This document shows, piece after piece, positions 1 to 5,951 of a DNA stretch of 7,973 bases (position 1 is its first letter; each line of letters starts with the position of its first letter). Source of the stretch: a bacterium (GTDB lineage: Bacteria; Bacillota_I; Bacilli_A; RF39; UBA660); assembly GCA_029007415.1 (NCBI GenBank), contig JAQXHT010000022.1:1-7973 (forward strand), written 5' to 3'. Made by a program: the position numbers and the translations under genes. The notes under the pieces were generated by a model, which worked only from the letters and a program-made list of their open reading frames with translations, did no database searches and was not told where the DNA came from.

Positions 1-1
1 A

Positions 2-499
2 ACAGAAAGAATGATTAGGTATTATAAAGATGAAATTTGTAATAATGGTATTGCCATTGAATCTTTTAAAGGACCTAATGGTGGTTATTTTATGATTGAT
101 GAAATAAAGAATTATACTAGTATAAATAAGTATGATATTCAGTTATTAGATAATGTTGAGCATTTTTTATCTGATAATAATTTTAAGTATATAGATAAAT
201 ATGAGGAATTTTTAGACAAGGCTAAAAAGATGTATTCAATATATGAGGAAAAGAGTAAGTATATTGCTAATGTTGATATAACTTCATCAGAAATGATTGA
301 GAAAATTATAAAATCAGCTATAAGTAAAAATGAAAAAGTTGAAATTGTTTATAATGATGTTGATGGTAGTCAACATAGAAGAATAATTCACCCTTTATAT
401 TTATTTAAGTATAAAGAAAATTACTATGTAACTGCCTTTTGTGAACTTAGAAGGGATATTCGTCATTTTGAAATCAAAAGAATTGTTAATATAAAATAA
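2..499 (+). CDS. WYL-domain transcriptional regulator, 5' end outside the window
   Basis: The frame is open to the left edge, and the codons before the first ATG (position 11) read T-E-R, so this is an internal part of a gene, not its start. The visible N-terminus (TERMIRYYKDEICNNGIAIE, then a GPNGGY motif) matches the recognition helix and wing of the HTH domain found in WYL regulators. About 60 mostly helical residues link it to a C-terminal WYL domain ending IHPLYLFKYKENYY...RHFEIKRI. The usual W-Y-L triad is degenerate here (Y-Y-V). WYL regulators bind DNA through the HTH and are thought to sense a ligand, often nucleic acid or a nucleotide, through the WYL fold. The protein stops directly after the WYL domain, without the usual C-terminal WCX extension, so it is short for the family or was truncated. 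It lies 56 bases upstream of the operon on the same strand and is the obvious candidate regulator (inference). Confidence 0.85.
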   Translation, partial: TERMIRYYKDEICNNGIAIESFKGPNGGYFMIDEIKNYTSINKYDIQLLDNVEHFLSDNNFKYIDKYEEFLDKAKKMYSIYEEKSKYIANVDITSSEMIEKIIKSAISKNEKVEIVYNDVDGSQHRRIIHPLYLFKYKENYYVTAFCELRRDIRHFEIKRIVNIK

Positions 500-525
500 T
501 AAAGACAAAATACTTCAAATCAATA

Positions 526-534
526 TGTTATAAT
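526..534 (+). promoter_or_regulatory. Extended -10 promoter for the three-gene operon
   Basis: TGTTATAAT is a perfect TATAAT box (529-534) preceded by the TGn extension. No good -35 box is seen 16-18 bases upstream, which fits an extended -10 promoter. Transcription would start near 540-542, directly at the AAGGAGG ribosome binding site (541-547), giving a leader of only about 15 bases. A near-direct repeat, ATACTTCAA (510-518) and ATACCTTCAA (533-542), flanks the -10 box and could be an operator (inference). Confidence 0.6.
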
Positions 535-555
535 ACCTTCAAGGAGGAAAAATAT

Positions 556-1071
556 ATGAATAATAATTATTCCTATATTGATTTCGATGGGGTTATACTT
601 GATACTGAAGAGAGAATGCTTGATAGAAAATATAGTATAGGTCTTCATAATCATGAAGATACAAATGAATTTAATGAATATTTTAATTATACTAATTTGC
701 ATCCAGAAGAATGGGATTATATTATAAGAGAAGCTAGTTCAATAAATGATTCTGTTGAAATAATTAAAGAATTAGAAAATATGGAGAAAAAAATAGCAAT
801 TTTAACAAAAATTCATTCATTATATGAAATGAGAGTTAAAATTGAAGATTTGAGAGAACATAGGAAAATAAGTTGTCCTGTACTTTTTGTTCCACCTGGA
901 GTCAATAAGCATGATGTAGAGAAACCAAAAGGAGAATTGCTTATTGATGATTCAAAAACAAACATTAGGTTATGGATTGAAAATGGTGGAAAAGGTTTTA
1001 TCTTTGATAAGACAATTCCTGAAGATACTAATAGTAAGATTAAAAGCTTAGAGTTTTTATTGAAGAGGTGA
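556..1071 (+). CDS. HAD-superfamily phosphatase (5'-nucleotidase-like)
   Basis: This 171-residue protein is a small haloacid-dehalogenase fold phosphatase. Motif I is IDFDGVILD, with nucleophile D9 and acid/base D11. Motif II is AILTK with T84. A lysine-rich stretch (K118, K123, K125) supplies motif III, and LLIDD with D131/D132 is motif IV, the Mg2+-binding acidic pair. The all-helical insert after motif I (about residues 17-70) is a C1-type cap. The overall pattern resembles deoxyribonucleotidase-like and other small-molecule phosphatases, but the substrate cannot be read from sequence. The ATG has an excellent RBS, AAGGAGG at 541-547, 8 bases upstream. It is the first gene of the operon; its TGA stop lies inside the RBS of the next gene, which starts 4 bases later, so translation is probably coupled. 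The second HAD domain downstream suggests two separate dephosphorylation steps or one editing step (inference). Confidence 0.85.
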   Translation: MNNNYSYIDFDGVILDTEERMLDRKYSIGLHNHEDTNEFNEYFNYTNLHPEEWDYIIREASSINDSVEIIKELENMEKKIAILTKIHSLYEMRVKIEDLREHRKISCPVLFVPPGVNKHDVEKPKGELLIDDSKTNIRLWIENGGKGFIFDKTIPEDTNSKIKSLEFLLKR

Positions 1072-1075
1072 GTTT

Positions 1076-3397
1076 ATGTCAAATGAATTATATTATAACT
1101 TTAAAAAATCACTTGAACAAAAATATAATGCAGTCTGTTTTGATATTGATGGAACTTTAACTGAAAAAAAATCTAAAAAAATTGATAATAGAGCAATCTC
1201 CATGATTGTAGAACTTTTAAAGAAAAAGATACCAGTGGTTTTTATTACTGGTCGTGGTGAAACTGGACTTAATGATTTAAAAAATGATATATATAATGCC
1301 ATTGTTAATTCTAATAATATAGCTGAAAATGATATTAGAAGGATTTATGTATTGACAAATGATGGCGCTAGATTGTTTTTTAGCAATAATATTTCATTTG
1401 AAGAGTTTTTATCAGAAAATGTTTATATAACTGCAAGTGATGAATTAGAACAATTAAGTAAAATAGATAGTATTATAAAAAAACTTAATAGTGATTGCTT
1501 TAATGTAACTTATTCTAAAGATTTAAAAACTGGAACAATTATAAATATAAGAATAGTTTTCAATACTAATAATAGCAATATTGTAGAGAAAAACTATGAA
1601 GCCATTAAAGAAATTATTTCTTCTAAACAATTTGAAAAAATTCATTTAACTAGAGGTTTTTATAAGGATAATTCTGTTATTCAAATTGGTACTACTACAA
1701 AAGATAAAGCTATAAAAAGAGTTGAAAGAGTAATCGGTGTACCAGAAAATTCTATGATTAGAATTGGTGATTGTGGTGATATTTACGGAAATGATTATTC
1801 AATGTTGAATTGTAAACAAGGCTATAGTGTAAATAAAACCAGTGGTGCAGTTGATAGATGTTTTCCAATTTTTGATGAGAATAAAAATATTATAAACGGA
1901 GTTGAGGCTACTTTAGAATTAATAAAAAAATCTAAAATATTACCAACTGTATGTTTAGAAAAAGCAGATAAGTTAGATTATAAGTTTAATTTTGCTATAG
2001 CAGAAAAAAATATAGTTTTGGGTAGAAAAAAACTACTCAATAAGTATAATGATTTAATAAATGTTAATTTTGGAGAAAATGACGGAATAGATAGTCTGTT
2101 TGATAAATCAAGCGGAAGTGTAATAATTCCGATGTATGAGTGGGAACTTGTTTCAGATAGCTCTTTAAAGGAGTTTTGGAGTTCAAAGGAAAATGGACAC
2201 TTAAAATATTTGATGAGAGATAATAATAATTATCTTCTTAGAGGTTCCTCCACATATTATTACTTTATTTCAAATAGAAAAAGTGAAAATGGCAAAGATG
2301 TTACTTCTAAAAAAGATGTGATGAACTGGCACAATAATTACATTCAATTTTTAGATAATGCCTTTAATGCTGTTTTAAAGACTACTGATTTAAATAATAT
2401 CATTAATAAAAAATTATTGCTTGGTATTTTAGATAACTGTAGAAATGCTCTGTTAGTTATTATGAATCATAAACTTGTTTCTAACAATTTAAATAGCAAT
2501 ATATTATTGGATATTTCATCTAATAAAAATAAAGATTTTTTTGTAATATATAATACCTTGTTAGAAATTGAAGATAGTATGAGTAATATGTGCTTTAAAA
2601 ATGGCTTTCTTACAAATAAAGAATTTGTTTGTAATATAATAAAACAATCAAAGAAAATATTAACTGATAATTTGTCAATTGAAGAAGTAACAAAAGATAA
2701 GCACAATTATTCAAAAGACTATAGAACTTATAGAGAAATAGATAATTTTGGAGAAAATTATATTGCTGTTTCTTTATATCAAGAGAAAAGAAATAATAAT
2801 GGTGATTTTATTAATGCGTGTGGTTTAAGTTATGGTGGAATTGAATTGCCAATAATTGCAAAAACAGTAGATAAAAATAGAATAGAAAATCTTTTACTTC
2901 TCAAATTTAATAGAGAAGTTTCAGGCTATTCTAATAAACAACTTCTTGATTTAAGAAAATTTAATATAAATGAATATGGTGGATTAATAAACTCTTATCT
3001 TTTTCAAAATTCACATTTAGATCTTTTTGATGATAATGTGCTAACAGGAAAAACATTACAATTAGCAATTAATTCACTATATGATTGTAATATAGATGTT
3101 AAAAATATTTGTATTGTTAGATATCCTGGAATTAATAGGATTGATCAAATGTTTTTGGACAACACAGCCGCAGTTGATTTTCATTTGTTTTTTGATTACA
3201 TTTATGGATTGTGTTTCAGTAGTCCCTATAGTTGGAAAGATAATGACTGGAAAGACAAAAACGGAAAAGTTAGTTATGAAGATACTTTGGGAGTATTTGA
3301 TTTAAATAGAAAGAAGATTATAGAATGTTTGATTAAAAACCATGATTATAATGAGAAAAGCGAAGTAGGGGAATACAAAAGGAGATTATTAAAATGA
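1076..3397 (+). CDS. Fusion protein: HAD phosphatase (type IIB-like) + phosphoribosyltransferase-like domain
   Basis: The 773-residue protein has two recognisable ends. Residues about 15-285 form a Cof/sucrose-phosphatase-like HAD domain: motif I FDIDGTLT (D23, D25), motif II FITGRG (T58), motif III K211, and motif IV GDCGDIYGND (D232, D235, N239, D240), with a C2-type cap between motifs II and III. Residues about 560-740 look like a type I phosphoribosyltransferase: CGLSYGGIELP (583-592) fits the loop near the pyrophosphate site, and LFDDNVLTGKTLQ (D652, D653, G658, K659, T660) matches the PRPP-binding signature. The middle (about 290-550), with a conserved-looking SGSVIIPMYEWELVS stretch, is not recognised. 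A PRTase joins a base to, or removes it from, phosphoribose; the HAD domain would remove a phosphate. RBS AGAGGTGA (1064-1071) contains the previous stop. The TGA stop overlaps the next start as ATGA. Cytoplasmic: no signal peptide or membrane helix is visible. The HAD call is firm, the PRTase call good, the substrate unknown. Confidence 0.85.
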   Translation: MSNELYYNFKKSLEQKYNAVCFDIDGTLTEKKSKKIDNRAISMIVELLKKKIPVVFITGRGETGLNDLKNDIYNAIVNSNNIAENDIRRIYVLTNDGARLFFSNNISFEEFLSENVYITASDELEQLSKIDSIIKKLNSDCFNVTYSKDLKTGTIINIRIVFNTNNSNIVEKNYEAIKEIISSKQFEKIHLTRGFYKDNSVIQIGTTTKDKAIKRVERVIGVPENSMIRIGDCGDIYGNDYSMLNCKQGYSVNKTSGAVDRCFPIFDENKNIINGVEATLELIKKSKILPTVCLEKADKLDYKFNFAIAEKNIVLGRKKLLNKYNDLINVNFGENDGIDSLFDKSSGSVIIPMYEWELVSDSSLKEFWSSKENGHLKYLMRDNNNYLLRGSSTYYYFISNRKSENGKDVTSKKDVMNWHNNYIQFLDNAFNAVLKTTDLNNIINKKLLLGILDNCRNALLVIMNHKLVSNNLNSNILLDISSNKNKDFFVIYNTLLEIEDSMSNMCFKNGFLTNKEFVCNIIKQSKKILTDNLSIEEVTKDKHNYSKDYRTYREIDNFGENYIAVSLYQEKRNNNGDFINACGLSYGGIELPIIAKTVDKNRIENLLLLKFNREVSGYSNKQLLDLRKFNINEYGGLINSYLFQNSHLDLFDDNVLTGKTLQLAINSLYDCNIDVKNICIVRYPGINRIDQMFLDNTAAVDFHLFFDYIYGLCFSSPYSWKDNDWKDKNGKVSYEDTLGVFDLNRKKIIECLIKNHDYNEKSEVGEYKRRLLK

Positions 3398-5346
3398 GAG
3401 TAGTAAGCATAGGTGATCTTGTAACAGATTATTATTATAAAGATGATAAATTAATAGGAATAAATGGGGGGATGACATCACATAATATAATTGCTAATTT
3501 AGCAAAAATGGGAATAAAAACTTCTTCTTTTGCTTGTTGTGGTGATGACTATCAAGGTAATATTGCTATCAATAGTTTAGAAAAAGTTAATGTGGATGTT
3601 ACTAATATAAAAATTATGAAAAATGTTAGAACTAGGTGTTTTCATGTTTCTTATCATGATGATAAAGGAAAACTGTCTTTTACCTCAAAAAAAAGATGTC
3701 CATTCTGTAATAATAAAAAATGGTATGATGAAAGTTTGCTAGATACTGATTTTATTCTTTCTAATATTAAAAATGATGATATTTTAGTTTTTGATAATTT
3801 GAATAGTAAAAATCAAATAATTATTGATAATACTACTAATAAAAAGATAATAGATTTAGGACAATATTTTGAATTTGAAAAAATTACTGATGATAAAATA
3901 GTCGAAAAATTAAAAAATAAATTTGAAATAATAAACTTTAACGAAAGAGTAACCAAGTATCTTTTAAAAAGATTAGATTTAAAAAGTGATAACGAACTAT
4001 ATAATATTATAAAACCTAAATTGATGACAATTACTAGGGGAGAAAATGGTGCAACATTTATAACTGATAATAATGTATATAATTTTGAATTGGCGAGCAA
4101 AGGTGAAGTGGTTGATTCTACAGGAGCAGGGGATGCTTTTATTTCGAGCATTATTAAAGATAGCATTAAGAATAACTTTAAATATGATGAAAACAAATTA
4201 AAAAACTGGTATGGAAATTCCAATAAACTTACCAAAAAAGTTGTTTCTAAGATGGGTGCAAGAGGACATATTAATTCACTATTTAAAATAAAAAAGATAA
4301 AGGATTATTGTACCTGTGATGAATTTAAATATACGGAAAGAAAGAAAATTAAAAGATGTAATATTAATATCAATAATTTAGAGAAAAGAATAATAAATGC
4401 AGTTAATTCATCAGCAAGCATTAAATTAAATGAAATAGAATTTGCTAATAATAATTGTTTATTTATAGGTACTGGTGGTTCATATGCAGGAGCCTACTTT
4501 TCAGCAAGAGTAATAAATGCTTTGTATGGATGTAATACTTATTCGTTATATCCAAGGGATGTATTGTATAGAAATAACAGTAATATTGATAAGATTATTT
4601 TGTTTTCATATTCTGGTACTACTAGTGATATTATCAGTAGTATTAAAAATTTTGATAATAAAAACATTTATGTTGTTACTAAAGGTGAATTACAAAATGT
4701 TGTATTAAAAACAGGAATATTGAAGAAGAATATATTAAGTTATAGAACTGCATCAAATAAAGGAAAAGAAAGGGGATTTTTATCATTTGAAGGAGCAGTT
4801 GCACCAGCAGCTATATTTTTAAAATATTATTTAGATAAATTTAATTATGAAATTGATATTAATGACTTTATAAAAAATTCAATTATGTATTGGAATGAAC
4901 AAATAGAAAAAATAGTTGATAAAAATATGGTAGAAAGATTAAAAAATCATAATTTAATAAATATTTTTAGAGGTGACTATACTAATACAGCATGTTTTGA
5001 TTTAGAAAGTAAAATTATCGAATCAGGAATATTTAATTGTATTATTCATGAGAAAAAGAATTTCTCACATGGGAGATTTATTAATTATGAAAATTTAAAT
5101 AATAACTTTTCAATATATTTTAAACAAAAGTATACCACTAAATATGAAATTGAATTATTAAAATATTTAGATAATAACTGTATAGTAATAGAAAGTAAAT
5201 ATGATGGTATATTGGCAGAATTTGATTTACTTATTGCTTCACAGTTTATAATTTATTATATTGGTAAGACTTTAGATATTGATGTATCTAAGCCAAAATA
5301 TTCTGATAGTGCAATGAAAATATACTTTTATAAAGGAGATTTATAA
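3394..5346 (+). CDS. Fusion protein: PfkB-family kinase + double SIS-domain sugar-phosphate isomerase
   Basis: The 650-residue protein joins two enzymes. Residues 1 to about 300 are a ribokinase/PfkB kinase: an N-terminal IGDLVTD strand, signature 1 around GGMTSHNIIANLAKMG (G25, G26, N31), an ITRGENGA strand (213-220) near the nucleotide site, and signature 2 DSTGAGDAF (241-249) with catalytic base D247 and the GAGD anion hole. Such kinases phosphorylate sugars or nucleosides. Residues about 330-650 are a SIS isomerase of the GlmS/FrlB kind: FIGTGGSYAG (357-366) and FSYSGTTSD (404-412) are phosphosugar-binding loops, FEGAVAP follows, and a second SIS half holds ESKIIESG and KNFSHGRF, like the E-F-x-HGP element of GlmS-type isomerases. 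CPFC (102-105) and CTC (306-308) are unusual for PfkB and may bind metal. No glutaminase domain is present, so it would be an isomerase or deglycase, not an amidotransferase. RBS AAGGAG (3379-3384) lies 9 bases before the ATG, and the start overlaps the previous stop by 4 bases. Confidence 0.88.
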   Translation: MRVVSIGDLVTDYYYKDDKLIGINGGMTSHNIIANLAKMGIKTSSFACCGDDYQGNIAINSLEKVNVDVTNIKIMKNVRTRCFHVSYHDDKGKLSFTSKKRCPFCNNKKWYDESLLDTDFILSNIKNDDILVFDNLNSKNQIIIDNTTNKKIIDLGQYFEFEKITDDKIVEKLKNKFEIINFNERVTKYLLKRLDLKSDNELYNIIKPKLMTITRGENGATFITDNNVYNFELASKGEVVDSTGAGDAFISSIIKDSIKNNFKYDENKLKNWYGNSNKLTKKVVSKMGARGHINSLFKIKKIKDYCTCDEFKYTERKKIKRCNININNLEKRIINAVNSSASIKLNEIEFANNNCLFIGTGGSYAGAYFSARVINALYGCNTYSLYPRDVLYRNNSNIDKIILFSYSGTTSDIISSIKNFDNKNIYVVTKGELQNVVLKTGILKKNILSYRTASNKGKERGFLSFEGAVAPAAIFLKYYLDKFNYEIDINDFIKNSIMYWNEQIEKIVDKNMVERLKNHNLINIFRGDYTNTACFDLESKIIESGIFNCIIHEKKNFSHGRFINYENLNNNFSIYFKQKYTTKYEIELLKYLDNNCIVIESKYDGILAEFDLLIASQFIIYYIGKTLDIDVSKPKYSDSAMKIYFYKGDL

Positions 5347-5625
5347 AATACAAAATATAGAAAAAGCTAGTACTAAGAAAATAGAATATGTTCCAGTTAC
5401 TGATATTGGTATTTTATCTAAAAAAGGTGATGCTAAGAAAAAGTATAGTTATGATATTAAAATAACTAAGAATAAATAGTAGGAAAAATAAAGATTAAGG
5501 ATGGTAATACTGTTGTAGGAGAAAAAGATATAACAGTTAAGAAATCAACTAAGAAATTATCCTATCTAACCCTTCTTAGAAATACAATCTATGATATAGC
5601 AAGTGGTAATACATCAATTAAATAG
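5347..5625 (+). pseudogene. 3' remnant of a D-alanyl-D-alanine carboxypeptidase (DacA/PBP5-like) gene
   Basis: Two short open stretches in different frames together read like the C-terminal beta-rich domain of a PBP5-type carboxypeptidase. The first (5348-5479) reads IEKASTKKIEYVPVTDIGIL then SKKGDAKKKYSYDIKITKNK and hits TAG. The second, entered near 5479 in another frame, reads VGKIKIKDGNTVVGEKDITV and ends with SYLTLLRNTIYDIASGNTSIK at a TAG (5623-5625). The family pattern in this domain (KKGD...VGK...DG..VGE.D) matches. There is no start codon, no transpeptidase part (SxxK, SxN, KTG absent), and a frame disruption near 5477-5480, so it is a dead fragment. It begins at or within a base or two of the operon's last stop codon (5344-5346), which suggests the operon replaced or was inserted into the rest of this gene. 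Family assignment is from memory of the pattern and is moderately sure. Confidence 0.65.
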
Positions 5626-5647
5626 AAGCATCAGAAATGATGCTTTT
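5626..5647 (+). terminator. Hairpin terminator after the dacA remnant
   Basis: AAGCATCA, a GAAA tetraloop and TGATGCTT form a perfect 8-bp stem followed by a short T run (5644-5647). It begins directly after the TAG of the carboxypeptidase remnant and was probably that gene's own terminator. It would now also end transcripts of the upstream operon, because no other terminator is visible after 5346. The T run is short, so efficiency is uncertain. Confidence 0.7.
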
Positions 5648-5672
5648 AATAATGTTGTATGTTCTTAAATGA

Positions 5673-5681
5673 TGGTATAAT
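5673..5681 (+). promoter_or_regulatory. Extended -10 promoter before the truncated WYL regulator
   Basis: TGGTATAAT holds a perfect TATAAT box (5676-5681) with a TG extension, the same arrangement as the promoter at 526-534. The best -35 candidate, TTGTAT (5655-5660), is weak and only 15 bases away. An RBS, AGGAG (5692-5696), follows and serves the GTG start at 5705. Confidence 0.55.
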
Positions 5682-5704
5682 AATTTTTAGTAGGAGTGAT
5701 TGAA

Positions 5705-5848
5705 GTGGGAAAAATAGCAAATATGTTATATATGATAGACTTACTTAATACTGGAAATATTTATACGTTAAAAGAGCTATCAGAAAAAAGAAGAGTAAAA
5801 TTATCTATACTTATAAATAAAACAGTACTAGCATCATTTTCTTCTTGA
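5705..5848 (+). pseudogene. Truncated WYL-type regulator: N-terminal HTH fragment only
   Basis: A GTG start with a well-placed AGGAG RBS (8-base spacing) opens a 47-codon frame: GKIANMLYMIDLLNTGNIYT then LKELSEK. This is the typical first two helices of the HTH domain in WYL regulators (K-I-x-x-x-L-x-M-I-D-x-L-x-x-G-x-x-Y-T-L-K-E-L-S-E). After about 5788 the match stops (RRVKLSILINKTVLASFSS, then TGA), just before the recognition helix, so the DNA-binding domain is incomplete. The regulator at the left edge of the window begins at exactly the following part of such a domain (SERMIR-like), so the two may be paralogues or a duplicated end. With its promoter and RBS intact, a 47-residue peptide could still be made, but I expect it to be non-functional. 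Confidence 0.65.
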
Positions 5849-5951
5849 TAGGTATCATTTAAACTCTGAAAGGTAAAATACCTAATTGAAAGATAACTAT
5901 CTCAATAACTATGAAAAAGATATTACTTTAAAGTCTGGTGATGATTTATGA
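5832..5951 (+). pseudogene. Short coding remnant with two in-frame stops, unidentified
   Basis: One frame reads HHFLLDRYHLNSER, TAA (5874), two codons, TAA (5883), then LKDNYLNNYEKDITLKSGDDL and a TGA (5949-5951). The tail looks protein-like and ends in an ATGA overlap with the next gene's start, as in a coupled operon. I read it as the decayed 3' end of a gene once co-transcribed with the gene at 5948, possibly the rest of the truncated regulator at 5705. The protein family is not recognised, and chance openness in AT-rich DNA cannot be excluded. Confidence 0.35.

Noticed and set aside
11..499. ATG at position 11 as the true start of the WYL regulator.
   Set aside because: There is no RBS, the frame stays open to the left edge, and the codons before it (T-E-R) complete the HTH recognition helix, so the gene begins upstream.
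3096..3305. Plus-strand overlapping frames at 3096-3305 and 4517-4708.
   Set aside because: Both are inside recognised domains in another frame, with no RBS and no protein-like motif.
556..3397. Mollicutes code 4 (TGA as tryptophan), suggested by the extreme AT content.
   Set aside because: The genes at 556 and 1076 end in TGA exactly at well-placed downstream starts, no TGA interrupts any gene, and tryptophan is encoded by TGG throughout.
3813..4235. A 140-codon open frame on the minus strand inside the kinase domain, and similar minus-strand frames at 520-702, 1093-1302, 2467-2706 and 7656-7904.
   Set aside because: They lie opposite genes with clear domain motifs, lack convincing RBSs, and are hydrophobic, low-complexity translations typical of the complement of AT-rich coding sequence.
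5871..5906. Two small inverted repeats, AGGTA-AAA-TACCT and an imperfect ATTG..AGAT/ATCT..CAAT, as an operator or riboswitch before the Asp-box gene.
   Set aside because: Stems are only 4-5 bp, AT-rich, and lie within what reads better as a decayed coding remnant; such stems are expected by chance here.
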